64,000 nt of DNA from Delphinapterus leucas (Eukaryota > Chordata > Mammalia > Artiodactyla > Monodontidae), in NCBI RefSeq assembly GCF_002288925.2, contig NW_022098000.1:15694889-15758888 (forward strand). Reading direction: 5' to 3'. The notes beneath the pieces are model-generated. The model was not told where the DNA came from. It searched no databases and worked only from the letters and a program-made list of their open reading frames with translations. This document shows, in pieces, positions 20,779 through 32,809 of this stretch (position 1 is its first letter; each line of letters starts with the position of its first letter). The translations under genes and the position numbers were made by a program.

Positions 20779-22042
20779 TCAATGGGAGAAGAAATAGTCT
20801 TTTAAAGAAACGATGCTGGGACAACTGGATATTCATGTGCAAAGAATAAAGTTGGACCTCTACCTCACACCATATCAAGACCTAAATATAAAGCCTAAAA
20901 CTTTAAAACTCTTGAACAAAAAGATAGAAGCAAATCTTTATGAACTTGGGTTGGGCAAAGCCTTCTTAGATACTCTGTAAAGTACACAAGCAACAAAAGA
21001 AAACAATAGATAAGTTGGACCTTGTGAAAACTAGAACTTCAAAGCACACCATCAAGAAAGTAAAAAGAAAACCCACAGAACGGGAGAAAATATTTTCAAA
21101 TCATTTATCTGATAAGGGACTTGTATCCAGAATGTACAGAGAACTCATAACAGTGAGACACATAACCATTTTTTAGTGGGCAAAGAATTTGAATAGACAT
21201 TTCTCCAAAGAAAAAAATATATATAAATGACCGATAAGCACAGGAAAAGATGCTCAACATCATTAATCATTAGGGAAATTCAAATCAAAACCACAGTGAT
21301 ACACCATTTCACATCCACTATGAGGGCTATAATCAAAACAACGGAAAACAATAAGTGTTGGTGAGGATATGGAGAAATTGTACTCTTGATACATTGCTAG
21401 TAAAAATGTAAAATGGTGTAGATACTTTGGAAAACAGTTTTGCACTTCCTCAAAAAAAAAAAAACCAAAAACCTAACACAGAGTTAACATGTGACTCAGT
21501 GATTCCATTCCTAGGTATACCCAAGAGAAAAGAAAACATAGGTCCACACAAAAACCTGTACACAAATGTTTATAGCAACATTATTCATAACAGCCCCCAA
21601 ATGGAAACAATCCAAAAGTCCATCAACTGGTGAACTGATAAACAAAAATGGTATATCTATACAATGGGATATTATTTGGTCATAAAAAAGGAACAAGGTA
21701 CTGATACATGCTAAAACATGGATGAATCTTGAAAACATGCTAAGTGAAAAAAGCCAGTCATAAAAGGTCATATTTCATGCTTCCATTTAAATAAAATGTC
21801 CAGAACAGGCAAATCCATTGAGACACAAAGTAGATTAATGACTGCAAGGGGTGGAAGATGAAAGAAATTGGGAAATGTCTGCTAATGAGTCTAGGGTTTC
21901 TTTTGGGGTGATAAAAATGTTCTAGAAATAGATATTGATGATAATTAGACAACTCTGTGAATATACTAAAAAACACTGAATTATACACTGTAAGAGGGTT
22001 AATTTTATGGGATGTAAATTGTATTTCAGTAAAGCTGTTTAG
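20779..22042 (+). mobile_element. Degraded L1 (L1M-type), sense: ORF2 C-terminal part plus 3' UTR
   Basis: It starts inside ORF2 (gatgctgggacaactggata, then a frame reading LDLYLTPYQDLNIK, a standard ORF2 C-terminal motif). It proceeds through gtatccagaatgtacagaga, acaatgggatattatttgg and the 3' UTR ending atgtaaattgtatttcagta. Scattered stops and frameshifts break the frame throughout. The reverse transcriptase and endonuclease domains are absent (5' truncation). Confidence 0.9.
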
Positions 22043-22059
22043 GAAAGAGAGAGGGGAGA

Positions 22060-22268
22060 GGTCTCTGTAGCCAGACTGCTTGAGTTCAAACCCTAGCTCC
22101 TCTGATTACCATATGTATGACCACTTACCCATTCTGTGCCTCACTTTCCTCATGTGTAAAATGAAGATAATAGTACCTGCCTGATAGGGTTGTGAGGGTT
22201 ACATGAATTAATGCAATGACTCCTGGCCCAGAGCAAACACTCCGTAAGGGTTAGCTGTTATTTTTATT
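22060..22268 (+). repeat. MIR, sense, near complete
   Basis: The best MIR in the window. It has cagactgcttgagttcaaac, ctcactttcctcatgtgtaa, cctgatagggttgtgaggg and the 3' end gtaagggttagctgttattt in the expected order. It abuts the 3' end of the old L1. Confidence 0.9.
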
Positions 22269-22269
22269 A

Positions 22270-22995
22270 ATAATGACTTATGTCCTTGGGTACAATGATG
22301 CTGCTCATCTGTACATAAATCAAGAGCCAAAGAAGACTTGTCAGCAGGAAGGGCTCAGTCCAGGGTGATGTCCACAAGCAGGACCAAGGCTTGGAGATCT
22401 GGGTATCTCCCATGTTGAAAGAGCCACTCATGAAACTTGTAGAGCACTCAGTACATCCAAACATACATAAATACAGAGTCTGGCTCCAGATTTTTGGCTG
22501 GAATCCATCGAGAGTTATGAATCCCTCTTTGAACAATGGCAACTATTATTAAAATCTAGAGACTTTGAGTTGGATGCTTTCTTCAGCCCAGACACTGATT
22601 CAGAGCCGCAGCATTCAAAATAGCAGGGCTAGAAATTGATGCCGCTTTTGAGCTGATTTATTGAGAGGTTTCTTGATCTGGGTCGGGTTCCTGCAACATT
22701 TGGAAAGTGACGACTATAGCATCATTATTTCCCCCAAATGACCAAAATTATAGCCGGTAACTTGAGGCCAGTAAATTTCCCTGCAGCAGATGTTAAACTC
22801 TTTTAAAAGATGATTAACAATGGGAGGCTTGGGCTGTATGGCAGAGCAACCAATCGGGTGGTGTTGCTGAAGTCAACGTGTGAGGTCAGAGGCATATCCA
22901 GACCCCCATGGCATGGTGGGGAGCCCCAGCTAGAGACTGTAAGAGCTCACAGGTTGCGGTGTAAATCAAGCCTGTGGTCCTGGGTGGCTGGACGT
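22270..22995. other. Repeat-free stretch
   Basis: No transposon recognised. The part at 22600-22800 (for example ccaaaattatagccggtaac) looks like sequence that could be constrained, by feel only. No exon. Confidence 0.35.
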
Positions 22996-22999
22996 GTGG

Positions 23000-23190
23000 T
23001 GCTGTGACAAGAGACCTAGATTGGGTGTTGGGAGACCTGGGCTTGAGGCTTGCTTCTGCCAGCAGTGTGACTCAGGGCAGACTATTTCCCTTCTCTGGGA
23101 TATAGTTTCCCCATGCTTTAAAATTAGGAGGGACCACATTCAGTGGTCTCCAAGGTATTTTGTGAGTTTTAGACTGATTTGTTCTATTAC
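23000..23190 (+). repeat. MIR, sense
   Basis: Sense MIR order: gacctgggcttgaggcttgc, gtgtgactcagggcagact and atagtttccccatgctttaa, followed by a diverged 3' part. Confidence 0.65.
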
Positions 23191-23194
23191 TTAA

Positions 23195-23930
23195 GAAGAA
23201 AGCAAATAAATCATTTGTTAACCTCCAAAGAATCTGTGATTTTTTAGATGCAGTGACCACAAAAGAACCAAGATGGGTTAAACGATTATGATGATGCTTG
23301 TTTCACATCACCACTGCCAGGAAGTATGGGAGTGAAAAGGCATAAGGATGGATCCAGAGAGACCAGCCTGGGATACCCAAACCAGGTCTCTGGGACCAGA
23401 CACAAATGTTTGCTGGTTGGGGACAAGGCTCCATCGAAGTTCCCTTGAGAAGTGTTATGTAACTTTTACTCATCTTTCCAGTAGATAGTTCTGTACCTGT
23501 TCATCTCTTCTTCCCTTTCCTGACGGTTTGTTATCTACCCAGATTTGTGGATCAACTATGCAAGTTGTATATTCACGTGCACACATGTGTATACATAGTT
23601 GTTGGGTAGAGTTGAATGTTCTTCTAATGAATTTCTCCAGTGAGGGTGTCTCGAGACCCCCTTCTCCAGCAATTCCAAGCTCCCCAACCATGCCCCCAGC
23701 TTGAGTCCACTGGAGAGTGGAAAGGAATGAACCCAATGGATAGGATCATTGAGATCCTTTAGAAAAGTCCCAGAGGGTCTTTGATTTTTTGCATTCCTCT
23801 GTCTCTTTCCCCAAAACTAAGGGGAAATGGCCCAGATCTTATACCTCGTAGCACTTCAGTCATGGGGCTCTGGGGAGTAGAACTTGAGTTCTTCCAAACC
23901 CCTTCTGCCATATGGTAAGACTCAACATAG
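23195..23930. other. Unassigned sequence
   Basis: No element or exon recognised. Confidence 0.4.
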
Positions 23931-23934
23931 CAAC

Positions 23935-24075
23935 CCCCTTAGAGGAATCATCCATTCATTCAATCAATAAATATTTATTGAACATTTACTTACTAAGTGC
24001 CAAGTTTGGTGCTATCCCTGGAGATACAATGCTGAACCAACGGCCAGGGAGGGTCTTAGAATATTCTAGGAGAGG
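23935..24075 (-). repeat. L2 3' end, antisense
   Basis: It has cattcattcaatcaataaat, atttattgaacatttactta and a ctaagtgccaagtttggtgc block, the standard antisense L2 3' end. Confidence 0.8.
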
Positions 24076-24094
24076 AAAGAAGGCCAGTGTGAGG

Positions 24095-24230
24095 ATTATA
24101 TTAGTCCATTTGTTTGGGCTTCTACAACAAAATACCACAGACTAGGTGGCTTATAAACAACAAGCTTTTATTTCTCAGAGGTCTAGAGGCTCAAAGTATG
24201 ATATCAGGGTGCCAGCATGGTCATGGAAGG
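24095..24230 (-). mobile_element. MLT1-type LTR 3' fragment, antisense
   Basis: It reads tattagtccatttgtttggg, caacaaaataccacagacta, ggtggcttataaacaacaag and cttttatttctcagaggtct, the antisense end of a MaLR LTR. The body is missing. Confidence 0.7.
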
Positions 24231-24234
24231 GCCC

Positions 24235-24435
24235 TTTAGATTCAGTTTTGGATATGAATCTGGACTCTGCTAATTGCTGGGTAACTTTGGGCAGGCTACC
24301 TTACTTCTCTGATTGGAGTTTCTCTCACTCATACAATGAAGGCAGCAGTACCTATCTCTTGGGCCTCTTAGGAGATGATACACACGGTCATGCTTGTGCT
24401 ACCTACGATTCTCAACATATGGTTGGTACTCCCTT
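24235..24435 (+). repeat. MIR, sense
   Basis: It shows gaatctggactctgctaatt, gctgggtaactttgggcagg and an 'aatgaaggcagcagtaccta' 3' part. Diverged but in order. Confidence 0.6.
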
Positions 24436-24439
24436 CCTC

Positions 24440-24900
24440 ACCAAACTCCATTCTACCATACAGATACCTGCATATTATGGTTCTCAGTTGCAAGCAACAG
24501 AATCTACTCTGGCTAGTTTAACCAGAAAAGAATTGGATTAAGAGATATTGACTAACTCCAGGACCCGTTGGGAGAACTGGAGAAACACACTCAAGAGTAA
24601 GCTTCCAGGAACACTCCCGAGAACTGTGCTGTAGAACTGACCCTATCTGGAAGCTTCTTCCCTCACAGGTGACCTGGAATTACTTCACTTCTGCCATCAC
24701 TCACACCAGTAACAGTGGAAATCCCTGAGCCACAGAAGTTTCTGCACTTGGCTGGTGACCCATCTATTCTAGGCATCATCTTGTTCACCAAGTTATAAAG
24801 GCCTAAAAACCCCCTGCTATTTCTGCCACACCAACTTGAGTTACCAATATTGGCTCTTCTTAAGCTAGGTCATTTGATTCTCCACAAGCTTGGTTTGGGG
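24440..24900. repeat. Possible copy of an unassigned old repeat
   Basis: It opens with gttgcaagcaacagaatcta and an 'accagaaaagaattggatta' block. The same theme, a 'caagtgacagaaaccc' start followed by a 'ggaatttat' type part, recurs at 25410, 45228 and 58883. I cannot name the family. Confidence 0.4.
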
Positions 24901-25050
24901 TGGCACATCCTCTAACGAAAAAAATCAATTTTTCTATACAACTGATTGATGTAACTTGTCTTAGAGCACCTAATAATCCTCTCACTTCTCCACCCTCTAA
25001 CAGGGATCAAGGATTGATTGTGCCTTTTTTTGTTTTTTTCCCAAGCAGTT

Positions 25051-25056
25051 GCTTTC

Positions 25057-25088
<32 letters not shown>

Positions 25089-25141
25089 CAGACACACACA
25101 CACACGCGCACACACACACACACGCACACACACACACACAG
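25051..25141. repeat. Compound (CT)n-(CA)n microsatellite
   Basis: A CT-rich run (25051-25089) is joined by cag to a CA run with CG interruptions (25092-25141). Confidence 0.95.
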
Positions 25142-25231
25142 GTCTACTATCTCTTACTCTTTTTCTTTCTCCTTCTTCAATGCTTTAAAACCAAAAAAAA
25201 AAGAACCCATAGAATTTTATTTCTTGAGAAA

Positions 25232-25385
25232 TCTTTGAGATGATGGAGTTGAACCCCGTATCCAGCCCAGAGTGGGGCTATGTTTTGTCTGAGGTCACTC
25301 AGCCAGCTGAAGCCCCTTGTGACCTGATGAGGTGGAATCAGGAGCTCTGGATTCTCATTTCAGCCCAGCCACCAACAAGCTGAGG
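25232..25385 (-). repeat. MIR-related fragment, antisense
   Basis: It contains tctgaggtcactcagccagc and a 'ggaatcaggagctctggattct' end consistent with an antisense MIR-type element. Ends uncertain. Confidence 0.45.
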
Positions 25386-25404
25386 ACCCTCGACAGGGCA
25401 CTTC

Positions 25405-25800
25405 CTGCACTAGTTAGGACTCCAGGCTATAAGTGACAGAAACCCAACTAACGAACCTTGGCAAAGAGGGACTTCAATCACTCATGCAATCTGGAAAGGA
25501 AGGGGTGGGGCTGGGGGAGGTGGCAACAGGGAACTTGGAGTTGCTAGAAGTCTCTCTGCGGCCTTCCTCTACTTTTACCTACCTCAGATGGGATTTCTCT
25601 ACACAGTGGAGCCATAGCTGCTGCCTGCTCTGGACTCACTTTCTCCAGATTTATCACTGAAAAGGGAAGGGCTTCTTTCTTTAGCTCTAGCTTTAAAAGC
25701 ACCAGGAAAGGTCTTTGGTCATGTGATCCACCCTTTGGGCCAATCACCGAAGCTAGTCAACTGTGATTGGCTGAGGTTGATAAACTACCATGTCCGGAGG
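25405..25800 (+). repeat. Unassigned old interspersed repeat
   Basis: It starts with aggctataagtgacagaaac and 'ccaactaacgaaccttgg'. It ends with a gtcatgtgatccaccctttg and gccaatcaccgaagctagt part that resembles the 'gggtcacatgcccatccct...caatcactgtgg' block of an old mammalian repeat whose name I do not recall. Confidence 0.5.
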
Positions 25801-26440
25801 CTTTGGAGTCTTGAAGGTGTGAAGGGTGAGAAAGGAGGGGCAGGGCCTTTGAAGAAGCTGGTGGGGACCATAGACATAACCACGGCAAGTCACTGTGGGC
25901 CAGGCAGCAAATGGTTTGTGTGGCCTCCACTCTCTCTCTCCAGGTTTTATCTTCTTATCCCTCCTGTGTGGTAATATGGAAGGAAAATAGGTCCGAAGTG
26001 GAACAAACAGGATTTGCTTGAAGAGAGGTCCCCCTACATGTGTTTCCTAGGAGGAAGAACACTTTAATACCCATTGTCCCATGGAGAGGGGCCAATTCAT
26101 ACTTGTCACCTGGAAAAGAGCAGAAACCCAAGTCCATTTCCTGGTCCTTGAAACTCAAGCTCATTAAATTGGAAGTTCTTGAGCTTGATGACAGGCTCTT
26201 TTAGAAAATAACAGCGTTGTTGTCTAAACTGTGAGCCTCAGACTTTGGCCCACGCTTGTTGTTGTTACTGTTGTTATTATTACTGTTAGTATTTAAAGCT
26301 TGCTAATGGAAACATAGCTTCAGGACCTGAAAGTGATTTTTTTTGCACTCCTATAGACCTAATTGTTGAGTCCCTTCCAGGCTTAAGAAAAGGGTTTTTT
26401 GGTTTTTTTTTTAATATATAGTTGAGCTTCTTTTTTTTTT
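25801..26440. other. Unassigned sequence
   Basis: No element recognised. It includes a short TTGTTA-type simple run near 26255-26290 and T-rich tracts from 26395. Confidence 0.35.
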
Positions 26441-26449
26441 TTAACAGTA

Positions 26450-26853
26450 GACTTTAAAAAAATTTATTTATTTTTGGCTGGGTTGGGTCTTCATTGCTGT
26501 GCGCGGGCTTTCTCTAGTTGCAGCGAGTGGGGGCCAGTCTTTATTGTGGCACACGGGCTTCTCTTTGCAGTGGCTTCTCTTGTTGTGGAGCACGGAATCT
26601 ATGCGTGTGGGCTTCAGTAGTTGCAGCATGTGGGCTCAGTAGTTGTGGCACACGAGCCCTAGAGCACGTGGGCTTCAGCAGTTGTGGCATGTGGTCTCAG
26701 TAGTGTGGCACACGGGCTCTAGAGTGCAGGCTCAGTAGTTGCGGTGCACGGGCTTAGTTGCTCCGCGGCATGTGGGATCTTCCCGGAACGGGGATCGAAC
26801 CCCTGTCCCCATTGGCAGGTGGATTCTGAACCACTGCGCCACCAGGGAAGTCC
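26450..26853 (-). mobile_element. CHR-type SINE, long form, antisense, expanded
   Basis: Antisense order from tail to head: tttatttatttttggctgg, gggctttctctagttgcag, five 'cagtagttg' type units (two of them degraded), ggcatgtgggatcttcccgg, and accagggaagtcc. At about 400 bases it is longer than the other copies because of the extra internal units. No clear target duplication. Confidence 0.93.
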
Positions 26854-27590
26854 AGGAAACGGCTTTGTTTGACTGAATCTTCTGAATAGCTGATTGACTA
26901 ACAAGCAACCTTTTTTTTTTTTTTTTAAATCTTAGGACTGAAAATCCCAGCAGAATTTATCAGCCCCTTTCCCCATCTCGTAAGAGGACTTCGACGGAGA
27001 GGCAGCTCTGGAAGCAGCAAGGTCTTAGGCAGAAATCAGGTATAAAGCTGTTGGCTCTTTCTGAAATTCATCTCTTGTCTATTTTTTATACAACCTGGTC
27101 CAATAAGGTCCACCTTTGTCATCTTCTCTACTACTTCTTGACATCTTTGTAAAAGGTAAAACTTTATTATCATTAGTTACTAGATGCAAGGAGTTTGCTT
27201 TTTCAGTGGATCCATGATGCTTCTAAAGGGCTACGTCTGCTGTTGCTCTAGCTTTGCTCTCGGCTTATTTTCATGGCTGACTAACGAGGAGTGACTCTGT
27301 GGGGAGGAGTGAAGTGAAGAGCGAGAGGGCCAGGCTCTGCTGAGTCCTGATTGGCTGAAATCTGGCTGTGACCTGATGGGGCAAATGTCTGTCAGCCTCA
27401 CACATTCAAGGCAGCGCGTTGTTGGGCAACAGCTCCAGAAGGGAAGTAAAGCTGCATTTAATTTATCTTTTACATCGCGTAGAGAAGCGTTTAAAATTGT
27501 TCTAAGCACATAGCCAAAAATGTCTGGTTCAATAGATTCTGCACTTGGACATTCCCCAAGACACAATGTCTCTCCTTGAAAGAAGACAAG
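26854..27590. other. Unassigned sequence
   Basis: No repeat or exon recognised. Confidence 0.4.
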
Positions 27591-27591
27591 A

Positions 27592-27844
27592 ATATAAAGG
27601 ATGGGCCTTCCCTGGTGGCGCAGTGGTTGAGGGTCCGCCTGCCGATGCAGGCAGGGGACGCGGGTTTGTTCCCCAGTCCGGGAAGATCCCACATGCCGCG
27701 GAGCAACTAAGCCCGTGAGCCGTGGCCGCTGAGCCTGCGTGTCCGGAGCCTGTGCTCCGCAACGGGAGGGGCCACAACAGTGAGGGGCCCAAAAACAAAA
27801 AAAAAAAAAAAAAAAAAAAAAAGAAAAAAAAATATATAAAGGAT
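27592..27844 (+). mobile_element. CHR-type SINE, short form, sense, with 11-bp TSD
   Basis: It begins at about 27603 with ccttccctggtggcgcagtgg-type sequence, has gatcccacatgccgcggag, and ends with gtgaggggcccaaaaac plus an A-rich tail to 27832. The perfect direct repeat atataaaggat flanks it (27592-27602 and 27834-27844). The long, almost pure A tail suggests a fairly young insertion. Confidence 0.95.
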
Positions 27845-27849
27845 ACTTG

Positions 27850-28540
27850 GATTGTGTAGTCCGTGCAAACTGCCCTTTGTGAATGATGTGGACAATGATG
27901 CGCCTGACGGCGGGGTAGCCCCCGTCCCTGTGCTGGGAGAGCTGGGACCTGGTTTACCGAGGCCTGAGGTCTGCAGTTGCCTTGTCGCCTTACAGAGGGT
28001 GTAGTCTCTGATGGTGAACACAATTGAGCCTTTGTCTAATGACAGAGTTACTCAGAGATAGAATTATGAGCATAAATAATCACTTAAAGGAATTGTTGAA
28101 TTTGGGCTGAATGTGAACTGACCCCAGGGTTTATTCTGCAAGCTGAGCTTTTAAAGAAAATGCAGACCATTTCTCTTAAGAGTGTAGTTGTCGTATCATC
28201 TTGATTTTTGGCTACTCGAGGTTTTATTATATCGAAGAGTTGGAATGGTGGAGGTGGAGAGAATTTAGAGTGGGTTGCCGTAGAGCTAAGAAGGCAAAAG
28301 CCAGGTGTAGACATGACAAAGACCAGCTTTAAAGATGTACTGATAAACTCAACCTCCTCTGGCATGGCCTTCTCCCTGACACCCTACCCTTGGTTGCATT
28401 AGAGGATGTGGCATTCAGGAGAATTTACCAGCTGAATATACTGCAGTGGCCACCTGAACCCCAAATACCCACTGAAAAGACCTTCCTTTAGAGAAACTAA
28501 ATAGAAAATGGTCCTGACATCCCATTCAGGGCCATATATC
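27850..28540. other. Repeat-free stretch
   Basis: Nothing recognised. Part of it (about 28060-28350) could be constrained sequence, but I cannot test that. Confidence 0.35.
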
Positions 28541-28544
28541 TCTT

Positions 28545-28870
28545 TGACAATTTCCTCTTCTCCATCTTCCTTCTTCTTTCCTTCTGGAACTCTGATTAGA
28601 AATGTTAGCCCTCTTCATTCTATCCTCCAGGTCTCTTAATGGCCTCTGGTCCCCATAGGTCTTCCTCTGCTCTAGATTCCTACGCAACTTCTGGTTTATG
28701 CTATGAAACTGAATACCGACATCATTTCTTCTGCCATTGCATGTTTTAGTCTTGCCTGCCTAACTAGACCAGAAGTCCCTTGAGGACGGTGAACCTGTCT
28801 TATGTGCCATTTGTGTTCCCATGACACTTGGCTCAGTGCTTGATATAGTAAGTGCTCAATAAATACCCCA
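28545..28870 (+). repeat. L2 LINE 3' region, sense
   Basis: The clear part is the 3' end: ccagaagtcccttgaggacg, then a 'tcagtgcttgatatagtaag' block and tgctcaataaatacc. Upstream sequence is consistent but eroded. Confidence 0.75.
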
Positions 28871-29244
28871 TTGGTACAGGCCCATTAATTTATGCTCTTA
28901 AGTTGTACCCTAGCCTGAATCTTACATATGTGACCTCTTAGGAGCCAGATGAAAGCATTGGACCAGGGCACACTCATTTTTTCTCTGTCAGCCCTTGGAG
29001 GATAGAGTACTCTGCTCCATTTGCCTCAGTAGGCTTCCTTTGGATTGCACCTTCACCTTAATGATCTTTCCAGCCCAGGGGGCTTACCTGTGTCATGGGA
29101 ACTCAACCTCTTGGCTCCTCTATCTGGGCTTTTCAAGCCAGCCCTGTTTGGCTGCATTCCAGGTTCCAGAAATACAATCCAAGGGCATGCCTTGGAATTC
29201 TGAGGGACTGAGAGCTACCTCTGAACAGGAACTTAGAGTTTGAC

Positions 29245-29390
29245 ATGTGACACTACTGGCTGTGAAGCCCTGGGCTCTGAGCCTTAGTTTCCTTATTTGT
29301 AAAATGGGAATGATGTGGTAGTGAAAGATAATTGACTAATGAAGGTGAAAGTCCTTACCAAATGTTGGGTACAATTATTGTTAGCAAAAC
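29245..29390 (+). repeat. MIR, sense
   Basis: It has cttagtttccttatttgtaa and aatgggaatgatgtggtag followed by a degraded 3' end. Confidence 0.65.
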
Positions 29391-29480
29391 AACATTAAAT
29401 GATGGCTGTAACCATTAGACACAGGAAACACAGAAAATAATCTGTACATCAGTTTTGGAAAAATAAAGTTAAACTATATT

Positions 29481-29847
29481 ATTCTGCCTGTCTTTTATAG
29501 CTTTATTTTTTAACTTAATTAATTAATTTTTGGCTGCGTTGGGTCTTTGTTGCTGCACACTGGCTTTCTCTAGTTGCGGCGAGCAGGGGCCACTCTTGGT
29601 TGTGGTGAGCAGGCTTCTCATTGCAGTGGCTTCTCTTGTTGCGGAGCACGGGCTCTAGGCGTGAGGGCTTCAGTAGTTGTGGCTTGCAGGCTCTAGAGCA
29701 CACGCTCAGTAGTTGTGGTGCACGGGCTTAGTTGCTCCGCGGCATGTGGGATCTTCCTGGACCAGGGCTCGAACCTGTGTCCCCTGCATTGGCAGGCGGA
29801 TTCTTAACCACTGTGCCACCAGGGAAGTCCATTCAGCCTGTCTTTTA
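29481..29847 (-). mobile_element. CHR-type SINE, long form, antisense, with 17-bp TSD
   Basis: The SINE spans about 29498-29830. Antisense order: TTAA-rich tail, ggctgcgttgggtctttgt, two 'cagtagttgtgg' units, ggcatgtgggatcttcctgg and ccaccagggaagtcc. Direct repeats at 29481-29497 and 29831-29847 match at 16 of 17 positions. Confidence 0.96.
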
Positions 29848-30495
29848 AAAGATTACTTTAAAAAACTCTATCAAACTGACTTTGATCAAAAAGTGCTGAA
29901 AGGAAAAAAAACCAGATTTTTTTCTGAGCTGCAAAATAAAAGTTTAAAAAAAAGGAGGGAGAATTGAGTGGTTTATTTAAAACTCTGAGCACCTTGAAAC
30001 TATTTGAAACCCCGTGTCGTCTTTAAATCACGTTGCTCCCAAGTTAATAGGTAAGATTATAGCCAGGAAGAAAAGAGTAACAGGAAATAAGGGAGAGGGT
30101 TTAAAACATAAAAATTGTCAGGCTTCAGAACTTCAGGAATGCTGAATTCCATCTCGAGTCCCAGCATCCTGCCCCTTAAGCCTTTCGTAAGGCCACTGCC
30201 TTTGCAAGGATCATCTTCTCAGCTGCAAACGTCTTGAAATCAAAGCCACATGCAAACCTCGCTGCTCCACCCTGTGCCCTCCTCCAGCTCCTGGAGCCAG
30301 TTCCTGCTCTCCCTGGGGGCTGGGACACCTGAATCTTGAAGCCTTTGTAAGAGGCAAATTCATCCTTGGACACTCTTATGGCAGCAGAGATAGAAAGAGT
30401 GATGTCATTACAAGAGATGCCCTTTGTCTTTTTTTTTTTTTTAAATCGTTATTCAAACAACGAGTTTAACGAGTCATAGTTACGGACATGGGCTC
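29848..30495. other. Unassigned sequence
   Basis: No element recognised. A 65-codon minus-strand frame at 30176-30373 is open, but I recognise no domain or source gene. Confidence 0.35.
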
Positions 30496-30499
30496 ATTT

Positions 30500-30620
30500 C
30501 TACCCAACCACACAGTACTCTATGAAGTGAATAGGAGAGGTTAAATTCCCATTTTAGAGATGAGAAAACTGAGACTTGCTCAGAGTCCCAGTGCTCATTC
30601 CCTGCGGAATGAAAGCTCAG
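30500..30620 (-). repeat. MIR fragment, antisense
   Basis: The core ccattttagagatgagaaaa plus 'ctgagacttgctcagagtccc' fits antisense MIR. Confidence 0.6.
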
Positions 30621-30899
30621 GTTTTTGTCTCTCTTATTCTCCTGGGACTATGCAGGGTTGAGGCAGTTACAGCACCACCAACCATGAAAAAACCGATCCC
30701 AGGAGCATTAAAAATTGCCTGTAAGAGAACCAGCTGTAAATCCACACTTGTCATTGGATTTAGGGTCTACTTGGGTAATTCAGGATGATCTTGTTTCGAG
30801 ATCCTTAACTTAATTTCATCTGTAGAGACCCATTTTCTAAATAAATCCGTGTTTACAGATTCTGGGGATTAGTATGTAGGCACGTCTTTTGCGGGCCAC

Positions 30900-31080
30900 C
30901 ATTCAAACGATTGCAGTGTTTTACATGCATTGCACCATTCAGTCCTCAAACGGTGGTTACCCTGTGGGGTAAGTAATAGCATTGTCCTGGTTTTACAGAT
31001 GAAGAAGCTGAGAGAGGTCTGTCACTGTCAGAGTTCTACGGCCCACCAGTGGCAGAGCTGGGGTATGAAACCCAGAGGGG
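30900..31080 (-). repeat. MIR, antisense
   Basis: Well ordered: caccattcagtcctcaaacg, ccctgtggggtaagtaatag, gttttacagatgaagaagct and ggcagagctggggtatgaaa. Confidence 0.85.
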
Positions 31081-31325
31081 GGCCCAGGCTCTCCCTTCTC
31101 CCCTCCACCGCATGATTCTGCCTCCTTGTGATGTTTGCAAGAGAAAACACTCCAGGTGATAAAGAAATTACGAATTTGTAACCTGTCCTTGGCAAGTGGG
31201 GGAGGTGTGTTAGGGGTCCTAGAAAGGAGAGAAGATTTGGCCACAGAGACAGGGCCCTGACAGGAGGGAGGACAGATGGAGCGAGGCCCGAGGAGGAAGA
31301 CAGCTCCCAAGTGAGTCTGCTTTGA

Positions 31326-31371
31326 GTGTGCGTGAGTGTGTGAGTGTGAGTGTGTGAGTGTGTCTGTGTTG
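31326..31371. repeat. Imperfect TG-rich simple repeat
   Basis: GTGTGAGT-type units over about 45 bases. Confidence 0.85.
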
Positions 31372-32410
31372 GTGGCTGGCTGGGCACTGGGCCCTCCAGA
31401 GCAATGAGGTCTCACCCTGGCTGCTTATGTGGGTTCCTGGCTTGATCTTTTCCACAAGAGCAGGTGTGGATTCGTGGTACCCTGAGGAAGGGAGGACGAG
31501 CCGTGAGGGTCACGTCAGGGCACAGAAGGAGGACAGCAGCCACGGGAGGGGCGACCCTGGGGATGGACACCTCCTAGGGGTCTCTGGATCAGGGGGCAGA
31601 GCTGCTCTCCGACATTCACACGGGATGAGACTGGAGCCCTCTGTTTGGCTATTAGGGGAGGGCCCGGGTGGTCCAGGCCCCAGGAAGTTGGCGAGGGCCA
31701 CCTGGCATGTGGAGGGGGCTCCTCCCCGGCGTGGCTGACTGAAAGTACCACCCTCCCGGGAAGCATGGCGAGGACGTGCCCACAGGAGAGGAAGCAGCCC
31801 TCGCAGCTGGCTGTGCAGGGGGCAGCTAGCAGCTGCAGGGAGCCCCGGGGAGGACGCCCTTCTCTGCCCATGTCTTTCCTCCTCCGCAAGGCTCTTCTGG
31901 GAAGGTAGGGATGTGAGGACTGGAGCTGGGGGTGGGGACAGAATTTGCTTTGGTTTTCTCTGCTTCATCTCCCTGGTATGCTGTCTTCCTGCTTTTCACC
32001 CTCACTGCCATGTTGGCCTCAAAATGGAAAAGTGACCTTCCCAGAGAAAGGCAGGGACACCCCAAAGAAAGACTCCCTGACCCCCAGACCTCTCCTGGCT
32101 CCTCTGGCTGGGTTCTCACTAAAGGCTGCAGGAGGCCACCTACAACGGGAGTTTTGAGGCAAAGAGAATGAGATGTGTGACAGCCCCTCATGGACCCCAC
32201 GGTCCTACACAAGTGCCAAGTGGCAAGGGATCTCCAACAGCTGGACGCCTGGTACAGTCACCGGGGGAGCTGGGCTCGATGGCAGCCGAGGAGTCAGGGG
32301 CAAAATGCAAAGAGACCCAGTGGCTCCATTTCACTCTGGTCCTTACAACATTGTCCCTACTGATCTGGTTCTTGGTGCCATGCACCTGTCCGCTTTTCTG
32401 TCCTCCCCGG
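31372..32410. other. GC-rich stretch without an assignable element
   Basis: No repeat recognised. Several overlapping open frames on both strands (up to about 150 codons) simply reflect high GC content. None shows a recognisable domain. Confidence 0.4.
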
Positions 32411-32419
32411 CAGTGCCTT

Positions 32420-32785
32420 ACCCCAGGTAGAGCCAATTAAGGGGCTCACCTGGCGCCACGCTCAGGTGGGAATCTTGGCTGCTGTCCCCTCCCTCCTGGC
32501 CCAGCAAGGCTGCCCGGCTCCTGTGTGGGAGGGGGTGGAGGGAAAACAGATGACGTGTTGACATCCTGCGGGTTAGTGAATAGGACAAAGATGAGATTTC
32601 TTTGGGCTTCTCCAAAGGCTACGGCAACCCTGGAGACCACGTGGTCTAGGTGGGCTAACTGCGAGATGGAGAAAGGCTGCCCAACTGGCACTGGAATTTT
32701 CCTGAGTGAGAAATAAGCCTTTATTGTGCTAAGTCACCGAGATTTGGAGGCTTACTAGTTGGTTGCTAGCATTAATTGCTTTGTT
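32420..32785 (+). mobile_element. MLT1-type LTR, sense
   Basis: The 3' end is diagnostic: gagtgagaaataagccttta and ttgtgctaagtcaccgagat followed by a 'ttggaggcttactagttgg' part. The upstream limit is a guess. Confidence 0.6.
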
Positions 32786-32809
32786 GAATGTAACCCTTTA
32801 CATCAAAAT

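Noticed and set aside
20779..22042. Active L1 candidate
   Set aside because: Only the C-terminal part of ORF2 and the 3' UTR remain, with many stops. The endonuclease and reverse transcriptase regions are absent.
27529..28023. 164-codon minus-strand open frame
   Set aside because: It contains a poly-Phe run that is the A tail of the SINE at 27603 read backwards.
30176..30373. 65-codon minus-strand frame that might be a retrocopy
   Set aside because: I recognise no source protein, see no A tail or target duplication, and the flanks are ordinary.
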